Shown: positions 50,301 through 60,432 of the stretch, piece by piece
Layout of the letters: each line of letters begins with the position of its first letter
Numbering within the stretch: the stretch's first letter is position 1
Assembly: GCA_018398805.1 (NCBI GenBank)
Contig: JAGFBZ010000011.1
Coordinates: 1,896,501-1,960,500 of the forward strand
Source of the DNA: Hirundichthys speculiger
Taxonomy: Eukaryota > Chordata > Actinopteri > Beloniformes > Exocoetidae
DNA length: 64,000 bases
Direction of reading: 5' to 3'
Made by a program: the position numbers and the translations under genes
The notes under the pieces: generated by a model
The model's database searches: none
Told to the model about the DNA's origin: nothing
What the model saw: the letters and a program-made list of their open reading frames with translations, nothing else

Positions 50301-53300
50301 AAATTACACAGCAGCATTACTGTAGTCTTTCTACCATGAATTATAAACACTACTTATCTCATGTACACATCTTTTTTGTACTTCCTTTTATGGTCATGAC
50401 ATGTTTCCTGTATGGCATCAATAACTTCTACTAAAATGTAATTCAATTCTAGTTGTAAATCTACGTGGAACACCTTATAAACCTTCCACCCTTCCCAAAA
50501 GAAATACATAATATAATACCACAGAAACAAGCTAAACAAGCTAAAACCAAAACAAGTAGTAGGAGCTCCCATCACTAAGTCTGGAGTGAAGAAACCCATG
50601 TATAAACTGTTGTCAGCAGGTGGCACTAGAGTGTGGACTGACTGTGCCACATGAACAAGTTAGTACATAAATTGCATTTCTTTCCAAATGCATTTTCGAT
50701 GTCTTACTCTACATATTTTAAATATATCTTTTGTATTATGAGAAAACATTTGTCTAATTCCTTCTTTTATATTATTATTATTGTTGTTATTATTATCATT
50801 GTTTTTACAACACTTTTTTAACTGTGAATACTATGAATAGTTGGAATATTTCCTTATTTTTGTTTCTCTGAAACAGTAACAGGTTTTCCAAGAGCTGAGT
50901 GAGCATGTATGTGTGAAGTGGGATATGGTGCAGCACGCTGTGCTTCCTGTCAATGGTGCAGTCACTCGGTCGTTTGTGATCAGACACTGATGAAGCCTTG
51001 GTTTGTTCTCTGTGATTTACAAACAAGAACATCTTTGAAAAAGCTCTTCCATCCCCACTTGTGCACATCAACACTTTTCAAAAGTAAAAATGACCTCAAA
51101 TGTGCATCAAAACCTCCATTTATTTACCTTAAAAGTGCATTTTTGAATGTTATTTAATAAGGCTAATTTACTTCTAACTTATTGATTATATTTTTATGAG
51201 TTAAAATTTTCCTCTACAATTTCATTGCATTTTCCTCCTGAGTATTTACCTAAACACATCTGCATCTTATTTACATTTTAGAAATTCTTTTTGGATCAAA
51301 ATCTTTCCAATTTTTTAATGCAATTACATTTTTATTTCCTCATGATTTCATCTTTTCATTTTCTACCCTCACTTGTTTCTCCAAGCTGATTTATTTCTGA
51401 GATCCCTTTTTACTTTCCAATATACTGTATGTTTCTGCTTCATTATGCAAATAAGCAGCCCTTCAGAGCATCTCCTAGATAGCACCATAGCAACAGAGAC
51501 AAGAAGTAGTTCTCATATTGGTAACGACATTCACTCAACCTGCAGTCTTAAAATGTCTTAAAATTTCCCCAGCCTCGCTTTCTATCCCTGTAAAAAAAAC
51601 AACTGTACTTAATGAAGCTCATTTAGTACCTGAACACAAACTGTCACACCCTGCTGAATAACCAGGCAGTTTTTTTAAACAGGATCTCTGCATTCCCATG
51701 ATCAACCGGCAACAACTCATATATATATATATTTCATCATGTGACTAAAACAGACAGAAAAGAAAACACTGAATTCATAAAAGCAGTGTTTTTGGCAGTA
51801 CAACGCCATAGCTATTGATGTAAAAAACTTAAGTGATTTAGGTTATAATCAAGAAAACCATGGAAAATGGTAAGATATCAGCTCTTAAATAAAACTCTTA
51901 TGAGCAATCTTTGTGGTTATCGTTATGTTTGTCCAAACAAATGTACCTTTAGTTGTACCAGGCATTAAAATTAACAAGAAACTGAAGAAAACAAGGGTGG
52001 TCTAATAATCACACACACACATACATACACACACAGCCTGGCCAAAAAAAAAAAAAAAAAAAAAGTTATACACTATAATATTTCATTGGACCGCCTTTAG
52101 CTTTGATAACGGCATTCATTCGCTGTGGCATTGTTTCGATAAGCTTCTGCAGTGTCACAAGATTTATTTCCATCCAGTGTTGCATTAATTTTTCACCAAG
52201 ATCTTGCGTTGATGATGGTAGAGTCTGACCGCTGCGCAAAGCCTTCTCCAGCACATCCCAAAGATTCTCAATGGGGTTCAGGTCTGGACTCTGTGGTGGC
52301 CAATCCATGTGTGAAAATGATGTCTCATGCTCCCTGAACCAGTCTTTCACAATTTGAGCCAGATGAATCCTGGCTTTGTCATCTTGGAATATGCCCGTGC
52401 TATCAGGGAAGAAAGAATCCATTGATGGAATAACCTGGTCATTCAGTATATTCAGGTAGTCAGCTGACCTCATTCTTTGAGCTCATACTGTTGCTGAACC
52501 TGGACCTGACCAACTGCAGCAACCCCAGATCAGAACACTGCCCCCACAGGCTGGTACAGTAGGCACTAGGCATGATGGGTGCATCACTTCATCTGCCTCT
52601 CTTCTTACCCTGATGCTCCCATCACTCTGGAACAGGGTCAATCTGGACTCATCAGACCACATGACCTTCTTCCATTGCTCCAGAGTCCAATCTTTATGCT
52701 CCCTAGCAAATTGAAGCCTTTTTTTCGGTTAGTCTCACTGATTAGTGGTTTTCTTAAGGCTCCACAGCTGTTCAGTCCCAATACCTTGAGTTCCCTTCAC
52801 ATTATATGTGTGGTAATGCTCTTACTTTCACTATTAAACATAACCCTGAGTTCAACTGTTGTTTTTCTTTGATTTGATCTCACCAAAGGTTTAAATGATA
52901 GCCGATCACCATCATTGAGGATTTTTTTTCCGGCCATATTTCCTCCTCGAAGACAATGGGCCCCCACTATCCTTCCAGTTTTTAATAATGCATTGGACAG
53001 TTCTTAACCCAATTCTGAAAGTTTCTGCAATCTCCTTAGATGTTTTGTCTGTTTGATGCATGCCAATGATTTGACCCTTGTCAAACAGACTAACATCTTT
53101 TCCACGACCACGGGATGTGTCTTTCGACAGTTGTTTAGGAAATGAGGAGCAACTCATTGCACCAGTTGGGGTTAAATTACTTGTTGCCAGCTGAAAGATA
53201 ACCGCCAATGCAGTAATTATCCAATAGGAGGCTTGTACCTATCTGCTTAGTTAAACCCAGTTGGCAACTTTTTTTTGGCCAGGCAGTGTATATAAGATCA

Positions 53301-56300
53301 TATACGGAAGATTCCAGCAGAGCTCTCTGCAGAGAAATATTAGCACAGACTTCTATGGGTCTGAGGACATGATTGAAAGCTAACTAAATGTTCTTTTTTC
53401 ATGACTATGGGATTCAAGTGAAAAAGTTAAGTTCAAACAGTTTTTCCCTTTCTGTAAATTGTAAGAAGAAGAAAAGAAAAGAAGAAATTCTTTGTTTTGC
53501 AGTGTGTATGTTAGAAAGAGCCAAACAGCATTTGCAGGAACATCACTTTTGAATTGCACATGTATTACAAGCATCTTTGTATGAATGAACTAACTGATGG
53601 CAAACCCACCACCCTATAATGTTGGACCCACCTCTCCATGCTCCCTGGTCCTTCCCTTTGGTGTGTCTTCAGGCAGGAAATACAGCCTGGCACTGGCCAG
53701 CAGATGGCGCCGCGTTTGGTCCTCCCAAAGTAAGGTCACCTGGACATGAAGAAGTAAGGCAGCATTTAGATTACCACAATGTCAAGACAAATATTTGTGG
53801 AATATAATTCAGTGATGAATGGACCAGTTTGGAAGAAGCTGACAGTCAGCTCTTTAATATCTCCACTTCCAGCGGGAACCTGGAAGCGTGATGGAGACTA
53901 AAGCAGAAAAGGCCACAAACAGAAGTGGATGAGAAATGAAGTCACACCAGACATAGACACCAGATTCAGTTGAATCAGGAGTCAGACAACATAATGTGAA
54001 TGAGAAATAACATGAAGTGGAGCTCATTTTGCAGGTCTGTAGGTCAGACGTGACTCTGAGCTGCTCTTCCTCAATACTTTGTTTGGTTTTACTGAGTCAT
54101 CCAGAGAGAATGTGAGAGCACAGGCTGCCTCACTTTCAGTAACACCTGAGTGAGGGTTTACTGGATCTGAAGTTTAGCATACTGGGACTGCCATGCCTAT
54201 CTAATCTTTTGATTATTTTCTTAAGTTATAGCAATTTTAACAATGTTAAGTCTACGCAGGTACCACTCTGTGACAATGTGTGTTAATATGATATGAAGTG
54301 TTTTCCAGCCTCTACAGACTTGTGACATTCCAGGAATCCTGTGAAAATGTGTATTTTTGATGTCATGAGTTCAAAAACAATTAGTCTAGTTTGGTAAAAA
54401 ACTTTGTTCACATCAACTATAAGGGGGAATAAAATGTTGTGGCAATGTGATGTAGTGAAATCTGAGACAACTAAAAATACTTGAGTTGACTCAAATGTGC
54501 TGACTGGTACTCTTGTGGTTTGTTTTCAGAAGCCAGTCAGATCTCTCTACTGACATAAAGGGTATTGTCTTTTATCCTTATTTTGTTAATCTTCAAATAA
54601 AATCATTAATAAAAAAGGATGTAACTTAGCAAAGCTAAGTTCCTCGGAATCACACATGAAATCGTCTCCAACTCCCTAAAAAAAAGAAAAGAAGGAAAAG
54701 CAGTGTCTTATTCAGTTTCCAATACCAAAAAGGCAGCAGGAAAACAACACAAACCCCTCGCAGTTTCACACAGCTTTGTTACATTCATAGAAGCTGCAAA
54801 TTTACTGGAATTTCTGTTTTCTGGATTTATTTAATTCCTTTTGAAGTGCTGATGTGACAAGCGAAAAGTGGATCTGGACATGAGTGGGTAGATTCTCACT
54901 AGATGAATGTATGGCAGGGTTTTATGTGGACGAACTAAAGATTAATGACTTCACTGTTTGATTAAATATTGAGGTTTTTTGAGGTGTTTTGTTTGAAAGG
55001 AAGTAGCAATCAGTGAATGAGATGTGGAAGTGGGCGTCCTCTGACAAATCATGCCACCAAGATGGTGAAATAGTCCACCATCTGGATAGAGTCTGTGGTG
55101 TAGAATAACAAAAGTAGCCCCAGAACTCACAGATGAAGAACAAGTTTTGCAAATAAAGTGACGACAGTTGCAGGTAAGGCATGTTTAATCATGCACAACC
55201 CCAGGAAAAATGTATAGGATTATCACTCTTCTTGGGGGATGTTTATTCAGTCATTTTTTTTTTTTTTTTTGGAAAAACCCAAATCACAGATGACACACAA
55301 GTATTTTATTTAATTAGTGGACATTGTGAATTTGTAAAACAAAACAAACTTAACTCAAGCTTTAAAAAGCACATAGAGAATAGAAATGATGAAACCACCT
55401 TGTGTAATTTACATTTCTGTAACACTTGCATAAGTCTAAACATGCCAATTGATTCATAGTTAATAGAGCAGCTACTTGAATACATGAACAAGCTGTTGGA
55501 GCCGTCTGACAGACAGGAAACATCGACTGAAACAGCAAAAAGGACTATACAAGTTCTTCAGTGAGGTAACTGAACACATGTCCCAGAGATGGGACAGATT
55601 TATACAATTTTCTATATTTTTCTTATTCCAAAAAAATGAAAAGCAGGTTTGGTGATGAAGTTATTTTTCATAATGATAATGCATATTGCTACAGAGCAGA
55701 AAATGTCTTTTTCTTTAAGAAACACTAATCAACTTAATGACATGGCAGATCCAGATGAAAACGTAACAACTGTGTATAATTATTTTAAGTGAAATAATGC
55801 ATGATTACATTTTATAGCTGCTTAAGAAACTTCTTTGCAGCTGGCATAATCTCTGGTATTTCAGCTGAGGCATTGAAACAAAGAAAACAAAAGGAGTCTG
55901 ACTGTAACCTTTATAGTGACAAAGTACAACCCTCAGTAAACTTGGATATTAATGCCCATTTTTCTTGAATTAAAACATGAGTGACAATCTAATGATCCAA
56001 ATTGACTAAATGTAGTCTTGCTGTGGAACCAGACTCAATAAAACACAATATTACCCTCCTCTAGATCGTGCTGGTAGGCAGCAGAGCAGCAGTGTGAGTC
56101 AGCTCAAGTTTGATCTGCAGATTCAGTTTGGGTTATTTAAAGGGGCACAACAACAATTTTCACATCAGGGTTGGTTCTATCATCATCACTGGCCTTTTAC
56201 AGGAAAAGAGGCTCAACTGTGAGCTTTTGTTACATCCACTTCAAATGATTAGGCCTTACATTTAGGCAGCTATAATTTATTAATTGATTATTGAATTTCA

Positions 56301-56540
56301 TCAGGTAGAATGAAAAACACCAGTTTAAATTAATAATAATCAAATTAACAATCAAGGATATTTTGTTGACATGTTCGGTGTGTCACGGTTAATGTGTCAA
56401 GCTGCAACAGGATCTTCCATCATGGCTGAGAGAACAGTTCAGGACCAAGCTGAGGGGTCTAATAAAAAAAACAGGAATACTGAATTCCCTTCCTATGGAG
56501 AACAGAATAATGATACCATTTTGTTTTTGTAAATTTACAT

Positions 56541-56571
<31 letters not shown>

Positions 56572-58640
56572 GATTGTGGCAAAATTTCACTGTTCCTTTG
56601 CTTCACATCAATGAACTGCAGAGCTTCAGAAACAACTGATGTGACAGCTGAAACTATCTACAGGGTCAAGTCCAGCTGCAGCACCCAACGTCCTTCATTC
56701 TCATAAATGTTGCCAGTGATAGGTTCTTAAATGACAATAAATATACAGACATATAAAAGTGATCAGGCCCAGACAGTGACTGAGTTTAGGTGCTGGCATA
56801 CTGACGTTCTTTTATAAACTGAACAAAGCAGGCCCGGAAAATTCTACAGACACATGGCCTACATACATAAAACCAGCGTTCTGAAAACTAAAGTGCAACT
56901 AGATGTTGTCTACGTGATATGTGACATAACCTAAAAACATCCTGTTACTTGGAGGAGCTTCCTCAACCATTTTAATTTGCTCATACTCCGACCTAAAGGA
57001 GCAATGTCTTTTACATACACAAGCTGTCCCCTTTTTCACCCATTTTTGTCTATCCCTGGAGGCGGAAAAAAGAGGTTATCTGAATTTTTGCTTTTATGGA
57101 AAGTGGCCTTTACGCACACAAACCAAACTTGGGAAAAGGTAAAAATATTCTGCAAAAAAAAAGCCAGTATTAAAGAGGCTTCTGCCTCCACCCTCAGCCT
57201 TTCTGCTTTTTGTTTTATACAAATATTTTGTAACTAAATACAAAATACAATTTCTTGAACATCATATATGTCTGTTAGAGTAGTGCTGACAAAGTCCACG
57301 CAGACCTTGAATGACTAAAAACTCCTACAGACCTGACAACATTAACTTTTGGAGCAATACAGACTGATGCATCGCTAACCCCAACCCTCTTTACAAATAA
57401 GATCTAAGAAAAACTGTTTAAAATAGCTTTATCCATAAACACTTTTGACTATGAAGAACAGTTAGCTTTAGGAAAAATCACATGTAAAAAGTAGTTTTAA
57501 CTTACATAATAATTTACCGTCCAGATATAAATGAAATAGTGGCTCATGTTTATCTTCACCAGATTTGGAATTAGATCCTTGTCCTTTAGAAACATCTAAC
57601 ATGATCAAAAGAAGTCCAGTATAAAATGCACCTGTAGATACAGTGTGTTTCTACATGAGTGACTCCTTTGTTAGCACAAAATCCTGAGATATTAACTACA
57701 CACATTCCTCATATTCAAAGAAAAATCAGGCGAGGTAGAAAACCCTAAAGATGCTCTTTTTGTATTTTGATCACTTTAAATTATTTCTGACTTATTTTTG
57801 ATTGCAGTTTCTTTCTGCTCTGAAAAGCACCGGTGTTTGAAAAGTGTTCCATATTATCAAGATAAATTAAACACACTTCAATATCTTCTCAAGCTCATAC
57901 ATGTTCTTCCACCGATGCCAAGACTGAGATAAAAAGCTGCGGGGGGAAAAACAAAAAACACAATAGAACAAAAGGAGCATGTTTGTCTTCTTCTGTTGGT
58001 CATTTTGCATTCTGAGCGTCTCTTTTTTTTCACCATTTCATTTTCATGCAAATCAAGTTACCAAGGAGGTCGCCCACAATAGATGGCGGTCAAAAACCGG
58101 CTGTGTTTGGGGAACTTGAGTCAGGCTGACTTTAAATGATAACTTAAAAGATCAATGGACTGAGTGAATTCATAAACAACTGGTGGAAATGGAACACTGG
58201 TTTTTAGTTTAAATAAACCAGACTAGTGAAGCCATAGTGACTTTTCTAGATTGTTAAATGAGATTAGGGAGGAACTAATTAGCTGCTCATTTTAAACACA
58301 AAGGATTAACTTGAAATGCAGCAATGAGTTGGAAACTGAATGACTTGGGCCTCAAGTAAATAAAAGAAATGCTGTTTTTTTTCCCCCTTGTCACTTGAAA
58401 ACTAAACACTTGAAAAGGCTGTTGCCTCTTGCACAGTGCAGAGAAACTGATCGACAACTGTACAGTTGATTAACTTTAACGCCTTACCTCCGCGATGCAC
58501 ACGGGATCCTGTGGTCCACAGCGGATGAAGTAAAACTCCCCGAGTTTCCACACCTGCAGCGGTCCATCAGGCTGAGCTCTACTGCTCACTGACTTGTAGA
58601 AAGCGTAGCTGCCTCGCTGGCAGGAGGGAGCACCCAACCA
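31696..58640 (-). CDS. ARID5-family DNA-binding regulator (ARID5B-like, candidate fish arid6), 11 exons
   Basis: Reconstructed from minus-strand exons 58640-58488, 53739-53632, 43422-43236, 37952-37722, 37394-37288, 36866-36719, 36411-36359, 34974-34877, 34773-34593, 33889-about 33743 and 32895-31696. All junction phases agree and the sum is 2,613 nt, about 870 residues, numbered here from the 58,640 exon because the initiator is unresolved. Residues 1-260 match the ARID5B N-terminal region ([45 protein letters not shown]). Residues about 282-370 are the ARID fold ending [15 protein letters not shown]. Basic AT-hook-like RGRP/RGRKP motifs flank it. Known relatives bind AT-rich DNA in the nucleus and recruit chromatin modifiers. 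The C-terminal 400 residues lack the MSPLAKKKLL-type block that I know from ARID5A and ARID5B, so a distinct paralogue (arid6) is likelier than arid5b. Family assignment is firm; the paralogue name is inference. Confidence 0.88.
33743..33889 (-). CDS. ARID5-like exon: AT-hook [12 protein letters not shown]
   Basis: The acceptor TCTGAGCAG precedes 33,889 (33,892 is a second possible AG). The peptide starts [19 protein letters not shown] with a clear AT-hook core. The 3' end is unresolved. Phase-0 GT donors occur after 33,743 and 33,749 but fit the consensus poorly, as does one after the Gln-rich QAQQQ stretch, and a GC-type donor is possible after TLIAQ. The listed end is a choice, not a measurement. 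Confidence 0.7.
34593..34773 (-). CDS. ARID5-like exon: end of ARID and basic linker
   Basis: The acceptor TGTCTCAG precedes 34,773 and the donor GTGAGT follows 34,593; 181 nt. The first base completes the R of HYER, then [10 protein letters not shown] ends the ARID domain. The rest is a Pro/Arg/Lys linker with RGRKP twice (AT-hook-like) ending RHPPA. Confidence 0.88.
34877..34974 (-). CDS. ARID5-like exon: ARID domain C-terminal half
   Basis: The acceptor GCCACAG precedes 34,974 and the donor GTCAGG follows 34,877; 98 nt. It encodes [16 protein letters not shown], then [14 protein letters not shown], almost identical to the ARID5A/ARID5B sequence after their LWK/QWK. These residues form the DNA-contacting C-terminal helices of the ARID fold in known family members. 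Confidence 0.92.
36359..36411 (-). CDS. ARID5-like exon: middle of the ARID domain
   Basis: A 53-nt exon with acceptor TCAACAG before 36,411 and donor GTGAGT after 36,359. With one base from the previous exon it reads [18 protein letters not shown], the ARID turn region (INLWTMFQAAQKLGGYE in ARID5B). Too short for most ORF finders. Confidence 0.88.
36719..36866 (-). CDS. ARID5-like exon: first half of the ARID domain
   Basis: The acceptor CTCCTAG precedes 36,866 and the donor GTGAGT follows 36,719; 148 nt. It encodes ENVMGSVEV, then [19 protein letters not shown] and KVPNLGFKK. This is the first part of the ARID helix bundle and aligns with EEQAFLVALYKYMKERKTP, RIPYLGFKQ. Confidence 0.9.
37288..37394 (-). 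CDS. ARID5-like exon: basic AT-hook-like GRPRKKRGR
   Basis: The acceptor TTTCTGCAG precedes 37,394 and the donor GTTTGT follows 37,288; 107 nt. It encodes [16 protein letters not shown] and then a serine-rich linker ([10 protein letters not shown]). ARID5B has NLKGRPRKKKP at this point. The RGRP core resembles an AT-hook and could also act as a nuclear localisation signal. Confidence 0.85.
37722..37952 (-). CDS. ARID5-like exon: [13 protein letters not shown] block
   Basis: The acceptor CTCTCAG precedes 37,952 and the donor GTGAGT follows 37,722. It is 231 nt in matching phases. The peptide includes [31 protein letters not shown] and [14 protein letters not shown], which align closely with ARID5B ([39 protein letters not shown]). 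This is the most conserved part outside the ARID domain. Confidence 0.9.
38654..39000 (+). pseudogene. BED-finger N-terminus of a hAT transposase, frameshifted
   Basis: ATG at 38,654 opens [17 protein letters not shown] and continues through [12 protein letters not shown], the first half of a BED finger (Cys-x2-Cys). Near 38,815-38,830 a repeated CGAG unit shifts the frame; in the other frame AHLKRNH supplies the two histidines. The text goes on with [20 protein letters not shown], typical of the N-terminal part of hAT/ZBED transposases, and stops at 39,000. The catalytic RNase H core and the hAT C-terminal dimerisation region are absent. Confidence 0.75.
39060..39252 (-). pseudogene. MADF (Myb/SANT-like) DNA-binding domain exon
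   Basis: Reading minus from about 39,252: [18 protein letters not shown], then [18 protein letters not shown], then [18 protein letters not shown]. These are the landmarks of a MADF domain (I-E-x2-R-x-P-x-LYD, YKD, W-x-I-A, V-x-x-x-W-K-N-x-R-D). A GTAAGT donor follows RDKF, so it was once spliced. Such domains occur in host regulators and as the second protein of PIF/Harbinger elements; finding one in a hAT-type element is odd. Confidence 0.7.
40620..41810 (+). pseudogene. Reverse transcriptase of the LINE, broken
   Basis: Frame one (to 40,933) reads [20 protein letters not shown], then [26 protein letters not shown] and [14 protein letters not shown]. This covers RT blocks with the first catalytic Asp in FDFS. 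After stops it resumes at about 41,025 with [18 protein letters not shown] and FSDDSALVG, the FxDD box (YxDD-like) with both Asp, then [15 protein letters not shown] and YKYLGV. Later pieces match the C-terminal part. Multiple stops and shifts make it inactive. Confidence 0.8.
42042..42075 (+). repeat. Poly-G tract (34 nt)
   Basis: A G run preceded by a T run inside the 3' end of the LINE copy. Length may be unreliable in assembly. Confidence 0.95.
43236..43422 (-). CDS. ARID5-like exon: DEVLAVSRK to KTE segment
   Basis: The acceptor TTATTAG precedes 43,422 and the donor GTAAGA follows 43,236. It is 187 nt, starting in phase 0 and leaving one base. The start [20 protein letters not shown] aligns with DEVIAVSEKVIVKLEDLVKW of ARID5B. 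The rest is a less conserved linker ([24 protein letters not shown]). The introns on both sides are long and repeat-filled. Confidence 0.87.
43846..43876. repeat. (AATA)n microsatellite
   Basis: About six AAAT units in the intron of the ARID5-like gene. Confidence 0.9.
44271..44329. repeat. Poly-C then (AATC)n and (AATA)n microsatellite
   Basis: Ten C are followed by about nine AATC units and three AATA units. Confidence 0.95.
45595..45891 (+). pseudogene. N-terminal exon of a YqaJ-associated type transposon protein
   Basis: In one frame: [19 protein letters not shown], an [10 protein letters not shown] segment, a stop (TAA near 45,744), then [28 protein letters not shown] and VVKAKV before a GTAAGT donor after 45,891. 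The [20 protein letters not shown] pattern is one I associate with fish proteins that also carry a YqaJ-type nuclease domain; the nuclease itself is not seen here. That association is from memory and unverified. The in-frame stop makes this copy broken. Confidence 0.5.
45945..46140. repeat. Fish TACTTxAGTA-type interspersed repeat
   Basis: GTAATTAAGTAGTTTTTTGG, GGTACTTGTACTTTTATGAA and GTACTTTTACTTGTGCTCAA form the common fish repeat of alternating TACTTGTACTTT words. It lies inside the nested element, probably in what was an intron. Confidence 0.6.
46410..46604 (-). pseudogene. THAP zinc-finger N-terminal exon
   Basis: [20 protein letters not shown], then [10 protein letters not shown] and [11 protein letters not shown]. 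The C-x4-C at the start, FYRLP, and W-L-A-x-L-N are THAP-domain landmarks. The C-terminal C-x2-H of the C2CH zinc site (usually VCSxHF) would be on a later exon and is not present. THAP domains bind DNA in host factors and in P-type transposases. Confidence 0.7.
47295..48359 (-). mobile_element. Tc1-like DNA transposon, degenerate
   Basis: Left end CAGGTGCTGGTCATAAAATT and right end AATTTTATGACCAGCACCTG are inverted repeats. The match continues inward (AGAATATC; CATTCAAAAGGTGAAA on the left, TTTCACCTTTTGAATG on the right). TA flanks both ends. The minus strand carries a broken transposase. It lies in an intron of the ARID5-like gene. Confidence 0.9.
47305..48060 (-). pseudogene. Tc1-like transposase, frameshifted
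   Basis: Pieces in order from the 5' end: [20 protein letters not shown] (paired-like helix-turn-helix), then [52 protein letters not shown] and the [20 protein letters not shown] part containing the DES/DKS motif. These lie in different frames on 47,846-48,034, 47,532-47,849 and 47,305-47,628. The last Asp/Glu of the DDE triad (DLNPIEN region) was not seen, so the C-terminus is deleted. Confidence 0.8.
48950..49545 (+). mobile_element. LINE (L2/Rex-like) fragment
   Basis: Plus-strand pieces in several frames: [20 protein letters not shown] (PQGCVLSPLLFTLYTHDC-like), then [13 protein letters not shown] (YKYLGVHLSN-like), INACTS with [19 protein letters not shown] and [10 protein letters not shown]. 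These match RT block 5 and the C-terminal part of fish L2/Rex LINEs. Too decayed to act. Confidence 0.65.
49546..52030. other. Intron sequence without recognised features
   Basis: AT-rich intron of the ARID5-like gene. I see no exon, no complete mobile element and only short simple repeats, including (AC)n at 52,009-52,036. Confidence 0.5.
52031..53288 (-). mobile_element. Tc1-like DNA transposon (CAGCCTGGCCAAAAA ends)
   Basis: Left end ACACAGCCTGGCCAAAAA and right end TTTTTTTGGCCAGGCAGTG are inverted near-copies. TA follows the right end; the left flank is a (CA)n stretch so no TA is seen there. The minus strand keeps much of a transposase. The A run after the left TIR is expanded to about 22. 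Confidence 0.88.
52066..53208 (-). pseudogene. Tc1-like transposase, two open parts with a broken middle
   Basis: N-terminal part (53,208-52,912): [40 protein letters not shown], the paired-like HTH. C-terminal part (52,473-52,066): [29 protein letters not shown] (second Asp region), [19 protein letters not shown] with the final acidic residue in NPIEN, and a typical end. The middle (about 52,480-52,900) has stops and shifts and holds remnants of the WTDES region. Inactive. Confidence 0.85.
53632..53739 (-). CDS. ARID5-like exon: LLWED to EHGE segment
   Basis: A 36-codon exon lies between acceptor CCAG before 53,739 and donor GTGGGT after 53,632, phase 0-0. It reads [14 protein letters not shown], then [12 protein letters not shown] and ends EHGE. 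ARID5B has [19 protein letters not shown] and HGE at the same place, so this is the piece needed between the CIAE exon and the DEVLAVS exon. It has no methionine and is easily missed by ORF scanning. Confidence 0.87.
53740..58487. other. Intron of the ARID5-like gene; no mobile element recognised
   Basis: AT-rich, with poly-A at 56,548-56,571 and poly-T at 55,253-55,270. ORFs up to 92 codons have no recognisable domain. Confidence 0.5.
58488..58640 (-). CDS. ARID5-like exon: start of ARID5B-type N-terminal domain
   Basis: The acceptor CTTTCAG precedes 58,640 and the donor GTAAGG follows 58,488. The exon is 51 codons and phase 0 at both ends. The peptide runs [18 protein letters not shown] to DPVCIAE and matches the ARID5B start (W-G-P, FYK, LGDFFFVRC, DPICIAE) in order. 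With the next two exons it resembles a BAH-like module; that fold is inference. The minus-strand reading frame runs upstream past the acceptor to a methionine in the intron, but that methionine is unlikely to be used because the similarity begins exactly at the splice site. Confidence 0.85.
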
Positions 58641-59929
58641 CTGAAAGAGCAAAAAAGAACAGCAGGACACTGATGAGGAAGAGTTAACAGGTGATAAACA
58701 GGCAAACACATTTTCAAATGTGTATTTTTATATTCAGACGTTCGTACACTGCCACGCCATTGCAATAAAAATCAAAATACCTCAGTGATGACGACAATGA
58801 ATGACGTGCCTAGGTGTCACTGACTTTCCCCTGTGCTTTCAAAGATGTATTCACTCATCAATTCTGCAGAATCTACCCCTGGCATCAACACCTCTGGCGA
58901 TAAAGTTGCACCACCTTGCTATGAGGCAACATTTTCACATGTAGAAACAGCACTCAGAGCAGGATACTGTCATATATTAAACAACTCACTGGAAGTGTTC
59001 AGAATTAAGTTTTCAAACTGTTGAACTACAGAAATTTAGACGTGTTCTCTCAAACAAACTTAAAGAAAGGTTAGGGGGAAAAAAATGAAAAAGCAAAAAA
59101 CCAGATCTCTGAGACAAGCCTAAACCTGTATTATCGCAATAACCTGTGTGGGGTTGCTTTTTCCAGATAATTCTTGAATGAAAAACTGGTAAAAAGAAAT
59201 TAATTAATAAGCTGAGAAACAGCTAATGTAAATCTGCTGTCTACTTTCACCTGGATGTGCAGTGGGGAGGCAACACAACCCTGAGGGACCCGTCATACAC
59301 TTATGAGCTGTAGTTAACCGTTCAGTACCTCCAATGTGAAAGATCCGACTCCTTAAAGGAGTTGTGTTAATCCAAACCAGCTCTTTACAACCTCTGCCAT
59401 GTTACTGAAAAATTAAGAGATCTGTCTTGACTGTGTGCATTAGAATTAAAAGTTCATGTTGCGTTGTTTTCCCCTCCCGAACTTTAAAAGTAAAGTGACT
59501 CTGGTGCATTTTCACCTGCTGGTGTTTCTTCACTCCCACTGTGGACAATCAGGGAAACGGAGTTACACAAAAGTAGCTATATGTTGGTTTAAAAAAATAA
59601 AAAAATAAAAAGAAGAAAAAACAGCTTCTTCTTATCAAAACAGTATTATTTTACTTAATAGTTTTAAAAATGAGTCATGAACAGAAATCTTGTAAACTAC
59701 AATAGGGATCTTCAAATATTCATCCATGCACACCAACATCTGCAGGGTTTCTGCAGAGCTTCCTGTTCTGTGTTTCTGCTGCTGGGACTATAGAAGACAA
59801 TGCAACACCTGCACATAAGTTACTTTTTCCTCATTGCAACAATTTTTACTTGTCCTTCCCTTTTTTAATTTTTATTTTTATTTTGTAATTACTAAACAAA
59901 AACCTGCCACCTCCATGTCCTCATTGAAG

Positions 59930-60432
59930 AAGGGGACAATTATCCATTCTGGGTTGTGAGCAAGTTGCTTCCTTAGTGGAAGAACTCAAGTATCCTGGGG
60001 TCTTGTTTGTAAGTGGGAGACTGACCAGCTGATCCATGCCGGTGCAGATGTTATACCAGTGTGTTATGGCCAAGGCAAAGCTGTTGATTTACTTGTTGAT
60101 CTATGTTCCAACCTTCAACTTTGGTCCTGAACTGTGGGTTGTGACCAAATTAATGAGGCTGTGAATATAAGTTGCTGAAATCAGCTTTCTCAGAAGGATG
60201 GTTGGGTTCACCCAAGACAGTGGAAGGATGGATTCAAAGCAGAGTCACTGCTCCTTCGGATCGAAAGGAGCCACTTAAGGTGGTCCAGGTATCTGGTGAG
60301 GATCCCTACTGCATCTCTTCATGGAGAAATGTTTCAGACATGTCCTGTTTGGAGGAGGCTGGACATATTCTCTCTTTTAGCAAGAAAAGTGGTAGAAAAT
60401 GGACAGATGAATTGATGGATGAAACTTTGTAA
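59930..60432 (+). mobile_element. RTE-like LINE, 3' end fragment
   Basis: Plus-strand pieces in changing frames: VEELKYPGVLF (YLGVLF-like), AKAKLLIYLLIYVPTFNFGP, ELWVVTKLMRL, AEISFLRRMVGF, then HILSF and KWTDELMDE. This is the C-terminal end of a fish LINE (the RKxKLxIYxSIxVPTLTYGHELWV motif), followed by a GATGGATGAA-type tail. It is antisense in the 5' intron of the ARID5-like gene. Confidence 0.7.

Noticed and set aside
58641..58709. Methionine upstream of the 58,640 acceptor as the ARID5-like start
   Set aside because: The similarity to ARID5B begins at the acceptor, and the extra residues read through a pyrimidine tract.
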